Source of the DNA: Prevotella sp.
GTDB lineage: Bacteria; Bacteroidota; Bacteroidia; Bacteroidales; Bacteroidaceae
Direction of reading: 5' to 3'
Assembly (NCBI GenBank): GCA_024690505.1
Contig: JAILPA010000020.1
Span: 1-45,682, forward strand
Length of the DNA stretch: 45,682 nt
A program made the position numbers and the translations under genes. The notes below the pieces were generated by a model. The model saw only the letters and a program-made list of their open reading frames with translations. It was not told the origin of the DNA and ran no database searches. Shown here piece by piece: positions 8,502 to 15,777 of this stretch. Position 1 is the stretch's first letter. Every line of letters begins with the position of its first letter.

Positions 8502-10199
8502 ATGGCATTTTTAGATTGGCTAGTAATTGCAGTATTCGTAGCTGCACTCATCGGCATCGTTATTTGGGTTGTGCGTCAGAAGAACAACAACTCGGCCGAC
8601 TATTTCCTTGGAGGTAAAGACGCAACGTGGATTGCCATCGGTGCATCTATCTTCGCATCAAACATTGGTTCTGAACACCTCATCGGTCTAGCCGGTGCAG
8701 GTGCCTCATCAGGTATGGCAATGGCCCACTGGGAGATTCAAGGCTGGATGATTCTGATTCTGGGCTGGGTATTCGTGCCCTTCTATTCACGAAGCATGGT
8801 CTACACCATGCCCGAGTTCCTGGAGCGTCGCTACAACTCTCAGAGCCGCACCATCCTCTCCATCATCTCGCTCATCAGCTATGTGCTCACCAAGGTTGCC
8901 GTGACAGTCTACGCTGGCGGTCTGGTGTTCCAACAGGTGTTTGGTATTAAAGAACTGTGGGGAATCGACTTCTTCTGGATTGCAGCTATCGGGCTGGTGC
9001 TCATCACCGCCCTCTATACCATTTTCGGCGGCATGAAGAGCGTGCTCTATACTTCTGTGCTGCAGACTCCTATCCTGCTTCTCGGCTCGCTCATCATCCT
9101 CGTGCTTGGTCTGAAGGCTCTGGGAAGCTGGGATCAGATGCTGGAACTCTGTAACGTTAAGCCCAACTACGAGGGAGCTCAGGGAACCATGATTCACCTG
9201 ATGCGCTCTAACAGCGACCCACAGTATCCGTGGCTCGGTGCCCTCATCGGATCGGCCGTCATCGGTTTCTGGTACTGGTGTACCGACCAGTTCATCGTGC
9301 AGCGTGTCCTCTCGGGTAAGAACGAGAAGGAGGCCCGCCGCGGTACCATCTTCGGTGCCTACCTGAAGCTGCTGCCCGTGTTCCTGTTCCTCATCCCTGG
9401 CATGATTGCTTTTGCCCTGCACCAAAAATATGTAGGTGCCGGTGGCGAGGGATTCCTGCCCTTGCTCGATAACGGCAATCCCAATGCTGACGCTGCCTTC
9501 CCCACCCTTGTGGCAAAGATTCTGCCTGCCGGTGTGAAGGGTCTCGTGGTCTGCGGTATCCTGGCAGCCCTGATGTCGTCGCTGGCATCGCTGTTCAACT
9601 CGTCGGCCATGCTCTTCACCATCGACTTCTACAAGCGCCTCAAGCCTAACACTCCCGAGAAGAAGCTAGTACGCATCGGACAGATGGCAACCGTAGTCAT
9701 CGTCATCCTGGGCATCCTGTGGATTCCTATCATGCGTAGCGTTGGCGACGTGCTCTACACCTACCTGCAGGACGTTCAGTCGGTGCTGGCTCCTGGCATT
9801 GCCGCCGCCTTCCTGCTGGGTATCTGCTGGAAGCGTGCCACTGCCAAGGGCGGCCAGTGGGGTCTCCTCTCAGGTATCATCATCGGCCTCACCCGCCTGG
9901 GTGCAAAGATTTACTACAGCAACACCCCCGATGCTGCCGACTCATGGTTCAAGTCGGTGTTCTACGACTACAACTGGCTGTTCTTCTGTGGTACCATGCT
10001 GGTGTTCTGCTGCATCGTGGTCATCCTTGTCAGCCTTTGCACTCCCGCTCCCGACCAGAAGAAAATCCAGGGACTGGTGTTTGGTACATCAACGCCTGAG
10101 CAGCGGGCTGCCACACGTGCCTCGTGGAACAAGTGGGATATCATCCACACCATCATCATCCTCTCCATTACCGTGGCATTCTACGTCTATTTCTGGTAA
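8502..10199 (+). CDS. Sodium/sugar symporter (SSS family, vSGLT-like)
   Basis: This is a sodium:solute symporter of 565 residues with about 14 membrane helices. SGLT-type signatures are DYFLGGKDATW after helix 1, ASNIGSEHLIGLAGAGA in helix 2, YWCTDQFIVQR and RRGTIFGAYLKLLPVF. The vSGLT-like SSS clade carries galactose, glucose or arabinose with Na+. In this operon L-arabinose is the likely substrate. The gene lies between the MFS transporter (25 bp) and araR (9 bp), which supports co-transcription and coordinated control. Confidence 0.93.
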   Translation: MAFLDWLVIAVFVAALIGIVIWVVRQKNNNSADYFLGGKDATWIAIGASIFASNIGSEHLIGLAGAGASSGMAMAHWEIQGWMILILGWVFVPFYSRSMVYTMPEFLERRYNSQSRTILSIISLISYVLTKVAVTVYAGGLVFQQVFGIKELWGIDFFWIAAIGLVLITALYTIFGGMKSVLYTSVLQTPILLLGSLIILVLGLKALGSWDQMLELCNVKPNYEGAQGTMIHLMRSNSDPQYPWLGALIGSAVIGFWYWCTDQFIVQRVLSGKNEKEARRGTIFGAYLKLLPVFLFLIPGMIAFALHQKYVGAGGEGFLPLLDNGNPNADAAFPTLVAKILPAGVKGLVVCGILAALMSSLASLFNSSAMLFTIDFYKRLKPNTPEKKLVRIGQMATVVIVILGILWIPIMRSVGDVLYTYLQDVQSVLAPGIAAAFLLGICWKRATAKGGQWGLLSGIIIGLTRLGAKIYYSNTPDAADSWFKSVFYDYNWLFFCGTMLVFCCIVVILVSLCTPAPDQKKIQGLVFGTSTPEQRAATRASWNKWDIIHTIIILSITVAFYVYFW

Positions 10200-10208
10200 T
10201 CCTGAGCC

Positions 10209-10883
10209 ATGACCTATTATAACGACCATAAGAAAGTCTGGGTGTCGGTCGATGTCATCATCTTTGGATTCGACAAAGGCAAGCTGAAGGTGCTCATCGG
10301 CCGACGCCAGATGGATCCCGGACGCGGGGAGTGGAGCCTCTACGGAGGCTTCGTCGCCGTCGACGAGGGCATCGACGACTGTGCTGAGCGGACACTGTAC
10401 GAGTTGACGGGCTTGAAGAACCTGTACATGAAGCAAGTGGGAGCCTTCGGCAGCGTCAACCGCGACCCAGGCGAGCGTGTCATCTCCATTGCCTACTACG
10501 CACTCATCAACGTAAAAGATTACGATGAGGAGCTGCGCAACGAGCATGGTGTGGAATGGGTTGACATCAACAGTATGCCTGCACTCTATTCCGACCACAA
10601 CGAGATGGTTATGAAGGCCCTGCGCCTCATGCGCCAGAAGATGAAGACCGAGCCCATCGGTTTCCGTCTGCTGCCACAGCTCTTCACGCTCACACAGCTG
10701 CAACGCCTCTACGAAGCCGTCAGCGGACAGGAGATTGACAAGCGCAACTTCCGCAAACGCATCAAGGAGATGGACTTCATCGAGAAGACCGAGCTCATCG
10801 ACAAGACCTCGTCAAAGCGCGGCGCTGCCCTCTACCGATTCAACAAGAAAGTGTATAACGAAGACCCTAACTTTAAATTATAA
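10209..10883 (+). CDS. araR: Nudix-type transcriptional regulator of arabinose use (AraR)
   Basis: The N-terminal ~145 residues form a Nudix fold and the last ~70 a winged helix ([26 protein letters not shown]). This is the layout of NrtR-type regulators. In Bacteroides the L-arabinose regulator AraR belongs to this Nudix family rather than GntR. The Nudix box (residues 47-69) keeps the first G and E and the R, but REuxEExGu reads RTLYELTGL, so two of the three metal-binding glutamates are lost. The protein is therefore probably a sugar sensor rather than a hydrolase. It lies between the transporter (9 bp) and araD (5 bp). AraR function is inferred from family and context. Confidence 0.85.
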   Translation: MTYYNDHKKVWVSVDVIIFGFDKGKLKVLIGRRQMDPGRGEWSLYGGFVAVDEGIDDCAERTLYELTGLKNLYMKQVGAFGSVNRDPGERVISIAYYALINVKDYDEELRNEHGVEWVDINSMPALYSDHNEMVMKALRLMRQKMKTEPIGFRLLPQLFTLTQLQRLYEAVSGQEIDKRNFRKRIKEMDFIEKTELIDKTSSKRGAALYRFNKKVYNEDPNFKL

Positions 10884-10888
10884 ATACT

Positions 10889-11599
10889 ATGTTAGAAGAA
10901 CTGAAGCAAAAAGTATTCAAGGCTAACCTTGACCTGGTGAAGCAAGGTCTGGTTATCTTCACGTGGGGCAACGTCTCAGGCATTGACCGCGAGAAAGGTC
11001 TCGTCGTCATCAAGCCCAGCGGCGTCAGCTACGATGAGATGAAGGCCGACGACATGGTGGTGGTTGACCTCGAAAGCGGCAAGGTCGTTGAAGGCGACCT
11101 GAACCCCTCGAGCGACACTCCTACCCACCTCGTGCTATATAAGGCATTCCCCAATATTCAGGGCGTGGTTCACACCCACAGCACCTACGCCACTGCCTTT
11201 GCACAGGCCGGCCGCGACATCCCCAACATCGGCACCACCCATGCCGACTACTTCTATAAAGATATTCCCTGTACTCGCGACATGACAGAAGCCGAGGTGA
11301 AGGGACAGTACGAGTTAGAGACCGGAAATGTCATCGTCGACGAGATACTCAATATCCGCAAGATCAATCCCGACCATACGCCCGCAGTCCTGGTGAAGAA
11401 CCACGGCCCCTTCTCATGGGGCACCTCGCCCGACAATGCCGTCTACAACGCCAAAGTGATGGAGCAGTGCGCCAAGATGGCCTTCGTTTCCTTCGCAGTA
11501 AATCCCAATACTACGATGAACCCGCTGCTGGTCGAAAAGCACTACATGCGCAAGCACGGCCCCAACGCCTACTACGGCCAGAAGGGTCAGAAGCACTAA
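10889..11599 (+). CDS. araD: L-ribulose-5-phosphate 4-epimerase
   Basis: This cytoplasmic zinc enzyme converts L-ribulose 5-phosphate to D-xylulose 5-phosphate, the last step that links arabinose to the pentose phosphate pathway. It belongs to the class II aldolase/epimerase family. Metal ligands are H95 and H97 in VHTHSTYA and H172 in KNHGPFSWG, at nearly the same positions as in E. coli AraD (95, 97, 171). The substrate loop motifs GNVSG and KPSGV are present. At 236 residues the length is normal. It starts 5 bp after araR. Confidence 0.95.
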   Translation: MLEELKQKVFKANLDLVKQGLVIFTWGNVSGIDREKGLVVIKPSGVSYDEMKADDMVVVDLESGKVVEGDLNPSSDTPTHLVLYKAFPNIQGVVHTHSTYATAFAQAGRDIPNIGTTHADYFYKDIPCTRDMTEAEVKGQYELETGNVIVDEILNIRKINPDHTPAVLVKNHGPFSWGTSPDNAVYNAKVMEQCAKMAFVSFAVNPNTTMNPLLVEKHYMRKHGPNAYYGQKGQKH

Positions 11600-11623
11600 T
11601 ACTTTATTATTAATAATATACAG

Positions 11624-11640
11624 AATCGTCTGTCACGATT
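11624..11640. promoter_or_regulatory. Inverted repeat AATCGT-N5-ACGATT between araD and araA
   Basis: This is a perfect 6-bp inverted repeat with a 5-bp spacer in the 87-bp gap between araD and araA. It has the size of a dimer operator. No T-tract follows, so it does not look like a terminator. AraR is the obvious candidate ligand, but I cannot confirm a match to its known motif. Confidence 0.3.
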
Positions 11641-11686
11641 AGTGCAAAGACAAGTAAATCATTAACCATAAAAAAAACTACAAATT

Positions 11687-13225
11687 ATGAAAGCATTTGA
11701 AAATTATGAAATTTGGTGGGTAACCGGTGCACAGCTCCTCTACGGAGGCGATGCAGTGGTTGCAGTCGACGGTCACTCAAAGGAGATGGTCGAAGGTCTG
11801 AACAAGAGCGGCAACATCCCCGTGAAAATCGTATATAAAGGAACGGCCAACTCCAGCAAGGAAGTTGAGCAGGTAATGCTAGCCGCCAACAACGACGAGA
11901 AGTGCATCGGCATCATCACATGGATGCACACCTTCTCGCCCGCCAAGATGTGGATCAAAGGTCTGCAGGCTCTTAAGAAGCCCATGCTCCACTTCCACAC
12001 ACAGTACAACGCCGAGATACCCTGGGCTACAATGGATATGGACTTTATGAACCTGAACCAAAGCGCCCACGGCGACATCGAGTTCGGACACATCTGCACC
12101 CGTATGCGCGTTCCCCGCAAGGTGGTCTGCGGCTACTGGAAGGACGAGCAGGCACAGAAGCAGATTGCCGTATGGGCACGCGTGGCTGCCGGTGTGGCCG
12201 ACGCCCACAATGTGCGCTGCCTCATGTTCGGCATGAATATGAACAACGTGGCTGTCACCGACGGCGACCGTGTGGAGTTCGAGCAGCGTCTGGGCTACCA
12301 TGTCGACTACTACCCCGTCAGCTCACTCATGGAGTACTTCAAGAAGGTGACCGACAAGGAGGCCGACGACTTGGTAGAGGAGTACAAGAAACTCTACACC
12401 ATCAAGATCGACGAGAGCGGCGAGAAGGTCTACTGGCAGAAGGTAAAGAACGCCGCCAAGGCCGAGATAGCCCTGCGCCGCGTGCTGAAGGACGAGGGCG
12501 CCACCGCCTTCACCACCAACTTCGACGACCTGGGTGATGCCGACATCGACGCCCCCGACTTCTGCGGCTTCGACCAGATTCCCGGTCTGGCCTCACAGCG
12601 ACTCATGGCCGAAGGTTACGGCTTCGGTGCCGAGGGCGACTGGAAGACGGCCTGCCTCTATCGCACCCTTTGGGTCATCCAGCAGGGAATGCCCATCGGC
12701 TGCTCCTTCCTTGAGGACTACACCCTCAACTTCGCTGGCGACCGCTCCAGCTGCCTGCAGAGCCACATGCTCGAGGTATGCCCACTCATTGCCAGCGACA
12801 AGCCCAAGCTCGAGGTTCACTTCCTCGGCATCGGCATCCGCAAGCAGCAGACAGCCCGTCTCGTCTTCACCTCGAAGACCGGCCGCGGCATCAAGGCCAC
12901 CGTCGTAGACCTCGGCAACCGCTTCCGCCTCATCTCGCAGGAGGTGGAGTGCATCGAGCCGAAACCTATGCCCAACCTCCCCGTGGCCAGCGCTCTCTGG
13001 GTACCCCAGCCCACGTTCGAGATTGGAGCCGGTGCTTGGATACTGGCTGGTGGCACACACCACAGCGCCTTCTCCTACGACATTACCGAGGAGTACTGGG
13101 AGGACTTTGCTGAAATGCTCGGCATCGAGTACGTCCGCATCAACAAAGACACCAACACCTTTGACTTCAAGCAGACGCTGCGCAACAACGAGGTCTACTT
13201 CATGCTGAATAAGGCCCTGCGCTGA
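11687..13225 (+). CDS. araA: L-arabinose isomerase
   Basis: This enzyme converts L-arabinose to L-ribulose with a divalent metal. The protein has 512 residues. The four metal/catalytic residues of E. coli AraA (E306, E333, H350, H450) correspond to E316 in AEGDWK, E343 in LEDYTL, H360 in SHMLEVCP and H459 in GGTHHS, with identical spacing between the first three. The N-terminal region (VTGAQLLYGGDA) and TTNFDDLG are typical. It is the last gene of the operon that starts with the mutarotase, after an 87-bp gap. Downstream is an 856-bp non-coding region before the kinase. Confidence 0.97.
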   Translation: MKAFENYEIWWVTGAQLLYGGDAVVAVDGHSKEMVEGLNKSGNIPVKIVYKGTANSSKEVEQVMLAANNDEKCIGIITWMHTFSPAKMWIKGLQALKKPMLHFHTQYNAEIPWATMDMDFMNLNQSAHGDIEFGHICTRMRVPRKVVCGYWKDEQAQKQIAVWARVAAGVADAHNVRCLMFGMNMNNVAVTDGDRVEFEQRLGYHVDYYPVSSLMEYFKKVTDKEADDLVEEYKKLYTIKIDESGEKVYWQKVKNAAKAEIALRRVLKDEGATAFTTNFDDLGDADIDAPDFCGFDQIPGLASQRLMAEGYGFGAEGDWKTACLYRTLWVIQQGMPIGCSFLEDYTLNFAGDRSSCLQSHMLEVCPLIASDKPKLEVHFLGIGIRKQQTARLVFTSKTGRGIKATVVDLGNRFRLISQEVECIEPKPMPNLPVASALWVPQPTFEIGAGAWILAGGTHHSAFSYDITEEYWEDFAEMLGIEYVRINKDTNTFDFKQTLRNNEVYFMLNKALR

Positions 13226-13292
13226 TTCACAAGCATCCGCATCCCATCAAGAAGAAGGTGTATTAAAGCACTAGATTGATTAAGCATCAACG

Positions 13293-13366
13293 GATTTCAC
13301 GGATTAAACGGATTTAAGCTCTACTGACAATCAGTATCTTAGACAGTCTGTTTAATCCGTGAAATC
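13293..13366. repeat. Intergenic inverted repeat, 17-bp perfect arms
   Basis: GATTTCACGGATTAAAC (13293-13309) pairs exactly with 13350-13366, with a 40-nt loop. The loop holds a second small inverted repeat, ACTGA-caa-TCAGT (13323-13335). No T-run follows, so this is more likely a palindromic intergenic repeat than a classic terminator, though it could stop transcription after araA. A 14-bp word, GTGCGATTCGTGTT, at about 13397-13410 recurs at 26105-26118. Confidence 0.6.
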
Positions 13367-13482
13367 TATTGTGGTGAATGATGACACACCTTTGTGCGAT
13401 TCGTGTTCGTTTTATCCTAGGCATCCGAGAAATCTTTTATTAGAAGCCACCAGGGGCAAGTGTTAAAACTATAACATAACTT

Positions 13483-13531
13483 GTTACGGACCATTTCAGG
13501 CCGTGTTACGCTCAGTAACAGGCCGCGTTAC
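13483..13531. repeat. Three GTTAC repeats at exact 22-bp period
   Basis: GTTAC occurs at 13483, 13505 and 13527. The first two units share the pattern GTTACGnnC...CAGGCCGY over their full 22 bp. The rest of 13412-13639 shows no gene; it contains a short inverted repeat TTCGGC/GCCGAA at 13592-13615. The array lies about 550 bp upstream of the FGGY kinase. Confidence 0.45.
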
Positions 13532-13639
13532 ACTTTTCGATGTGTCCAGCATCCTCTGCTCAAGCGGATTTGCAGACCCATCAATGCATGGTTCGGCCGA
13601 GTATCCTTTGCCGAATAAAGGGGGAGTAATTATCTTTTC

Positions 13640-13995
13640 TATTGCTGTCCGCTAAACATTGCAACAGCTTGATTGGGCGGCAACCTGCCCTGAGCCTGAC
13701 GAAGGGAATGTCAGGAAAATTCTAATTCGCAAAATGAGCTGTAAAACAAGTATTTTGGAAAAGCACCGCTTTGAGGGTCGAAAAGGACAGCTTCTTGACA
13801 CGAAAAGCGGTGCTTTTCCACCTTCGAAGCGTTGCTTTCCTTTTTGATGAAATGTCGATGTAAAGAAAATTCACCACCCAATTCAGTCTTGCATGGTTCA
13901 TTATCCAGCCATGCCCCATCATCGCCACAACAGATGAGAACCCCCGATGAAGGATGAAATCTGAAAAGCGGAAACCGTTTTAGCGGACAGCAATA
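13640..13995. mobile_element. MITE-like element, copy A
   Basis: A 356-bp element is bounded by perfect 17-bp terminal inverted repeats, TATTGCTGTCCGCTAAA (13640-13656) and its complement (13979-13995). Inside, TGGAAAAGCACCGCTTT (13756-13772) pairs perfectly with 13804-13820 across a 31-nt loop. A TGTAAAGAAAATTC-like segment flanks each side of this hairpin. Copy B at 23.4 kb is the same sequence in reverse orientation. Compared with B, this copy has about 20 extra bp containing CCCTGAGCCTGACGAAGGG (13688-13706). There is no transposase gene. I saw no clear target-site duplication. Confidence 0.75.
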
Positions 13996-14020
13996 ATCTT
14001 TTTCAAAAGTTGAGGAATTG

Positions 14021-14052
14021 TTTGGCCGTTTGCCAAAAATAAATTACTTTTG
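14021..14052 (+). promoter_or_regulatory. Promoter of the FGGY kinase gene
   Basis: TTTG (14021-14024), a 20-bp spacer and TACTTTTG (14045-14052) match the Bacteroidetes promoter consensus. It starts 26 bp beyond the right end of MITE copy A and lies 29 bp before the ATG, so the kinase has its own promoter, independent of the araA transcript. Confidence 0.7.
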
Positions 14053-14081
14053 CAGTCGGAAACCTTTTAACTGATAATACA

Positions 14082-15671
14082 ATGACCGCAAAACAAACCA
14101 TTGAGGCCGGAAAGGCCATCCTCGGAATCGAATTTGGTTCCACACGCATCAAGGCCGTGCTCATCGACCAGGACAACAAGCCCATAGCACAGGGGAGCCA
14201 CGAATGGGAAAACCAACTCGTAGACGGGCTATGGACGTACAGCATCGAAGCTATCTGGTACGGTCTGCAGGACTGCTACGCCGAGCTACGGAAAGACGTG
14301 CTGAAACAGTACGACTGCGAGATTGAGGCCCTGGCCGCCATCGGCTTCTCCGCCATGATGCATGGCTACATGGCCTTCAACGAGAAGCAGGAGATTCTGG
14401 TTCCCTTCCGCACATGGCGCAACACCAACACGGGGCAGGCCGCTGCCGAGCTCTCGCAGCTGTTCAACTACAACATCCCCCTTCGCTGGAGCATCAGCCA
14501 CCTCTACCAGTGCATCCTCGACAACAACGAGCATGTGGCCGACATCAAATACCTGACCACACTGGCAGGCTACGTTCACTGGCAGGTGACGGGGCAGTTC
14601 GTGCTCGGCGTAGGCGATGCCTCGGGCATGATACCAGTCGACCCCGCTACCAAGACCTACGATGCCACCATGGTGGACAAGTTCGACAAGCTCATTGCCA
14701 AGAAGGGCTATGCGTGGAAGCTGCTTGACATCCTGCCCAAGAGTCTCGTTGCCGGCGAGAGTGCTGGTTTCCTGACCCCCGAGGGTGCCAAGAGACTCGA
14801 CGTCAGCGGACACCTGAAGCCGGGCATCCCCGTCTGTCCGCCAGAGGGCGACGCAGGCACGGGCATGGTAGCCACCAACGCTGTGAAGCAGCGCACGGGC
14901 AATGTCTCCGCTGGCACGTCGTCGTTCTCGATGATAGTGCTCGAAAAGCCGCTCAGCAAGCCCTACGAGATGATTGACATGGTGACAACCCCCGACGGCA
15001 GCCTCGTGGCCATGGTGCACTGCAACAACTGCACCAGCGATATCAACGCCTGGGTGGGCCTGTTCAAGGAGTATCAGCAACTGCTCGGTGTGCCCGTCGA
15101 CATAAACGAGCTCTATGGCAAGCTGTTCAACAAAGCCCTTGAGGGCGATACCGACTGCGGTGGTCTGATGTCGTTCAACTATGTCAGCGGCGAGCCTGTC
15201 ACAGGACTGGCCGAGGGACGTCCCCTCTTCGTACGCTCAGCGAACGATAAGTTCAACCTGGCCAATTTTATGCGCGCTCACCTCTACGGCGCCATTGGCG
15301 TGCTGAAGATTGGCAACGACATCCTGTTCAAGGACGAGATGATTCGCGTGGACCGCATCACGGGTCACGGCGGCTACTTCAAGACTGCCGGCGTGGGACA
15401 GCGTATGCTTGCCGCCGCCCTCAACAGTCCCATCAGCGTCATGGAGACTGCCGGTGAAGGTGGTGCATGGGGCATAGCACTACTGGCAGGCTATGCCGTG
15501 AACAACCCCAACAAGCTCAGTCTGGCCGACTATCTGGAGAGCGTTGTCTTTGCCGGCAACACCGGTACCAGCATCGCCCCCACCCCCGAAGACGTGGCCG
15601 GCTTCGAGAAATACATTGCCAACTACAAGAAGTGTCTGCCCATAGAGCAGGCTGCCGTCAGCAGCAAGTAA
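14082..15671 (+). CDS. FGGY-family carbohydrate kinase, probable L-ribulokinase
   Basis: This is an FGGY sugar kinase of 529 residues. The N-terminal phosphate-1 motif is LGIEFGSTRIKAVLID (residues about 14-29). PPEGDAGTGM and NVSAGTSSF provide phosphate-2-like glycines, and GHGGYFKTAGVGQRMLAAAL is the adenosine region. It is not a close match to E. coli AraB. The arabinose cluster has isomerase and epimerase but no other kinase, so this most likely supplies the L-ribulose to L-ribulose-5-phosphate step. Xylulokinase activity is the main alternative. It is transcribed from its own promoter and ends at a strong terminator. Confidence 0.85.
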   Translation: MTAKQTIEAGKAILGIEFGSTRIKAVLIDQDNKPIAQGSHEWENQLVDGLWTYSIEAIWYGLQDCYAELRKDVLKQYDCEIEALAAIGFSAMMHGYMAFNEKQEILVPFRTWRNTNTGQAAAELSQLFNYNIPLRWSISHLYQCILDNNEHVADIKYLTTLAGYVHWQVTGQFVLGVGDASGMIPVDPATKTYDATMVDKFDKLIAKKGYAWKLLDILPKSLVAGESAGFLTPEGAKRLDVSGHLKPGIPVCPPEGDAGTGMVATNAVKQRTGNVSAGTSSFSMIVLEKPLSKPYEMIDMVTTPDGSLVAMVHCNNCTSDINAWVGLFKEYQQLLGVPVDINELYGKLFNKALEGDTDCGGLMSFNYVSGEPVTGLAEGRPLFVRSANDKFNLANFMRAHLYGAIGVLKIGNDILFKDEMIRVDRITGHGGYFKTAGVGQRMLAAALNSPISVMETAGEGGAWGIALLAGYAVNNPNKLSLADYLESVVFAGNTGTSIAPTPEDVAGFEKYIANYKKCLPIEQAAVSSK

Positions 15672-15689
15672 CATCGTTGTGGCATAACT

Positions 15690-15733
15690 AACGAAAAAGG
15701 AAAGAAAAGTGCCCTTTTCTTTCCTTTTTCGTT
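15690..15733 (+). terminator. Rho-independent terminator after the FGGY kinase
   Basis: A 20-bp perfect inverted repeat (15690-15709 with 15714-15733) has a 4-nt loop TGCC, followed by GTTTATTTAT. It starts 18 bp after the kinase stop codon. The stem is A/G- and T-rich, and the right arm provides the T-tract. Confidence 0.85.
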
Positions 15734-15743
15734 TATTTATTCG

Positions 15744-15751
15744 TACCTTTG
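15744..15751 (+). promoter_or_regulatory. -7 element TACCTTTG of the TonB receptor gene
   Basis: A perfect TACCTTTG lies immediately downstream of the kinase terminator. The expected -33 region falls in the T-rich terminator arm. The position makes the in-frame ATG at 15760 nearly leaderless, so I place the TonB receptor start at 15778. Confidence 0.55.
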
Positions 15752-15777
15752 CACTCGCTATGTACAAACCAAGATTT

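Noticed and set aside
13722..13928. Similar small frames in repeat copies A (minus strand) and B (plus strand), sharing FLYI.ISSKRK and LKAVLFQ
   Set aside because: The similarity is explained by DNA identity of the repeats. Copies C and D do not keep the frame intact, and no start or ribosome binding site is conserved.
13625..14006. Target-site duplication around repeat copy A (ATCTTTT on both sides)
   Set aside because: The words are offset by different distances from the two ends and interrupted, so they are not a clean duplication.
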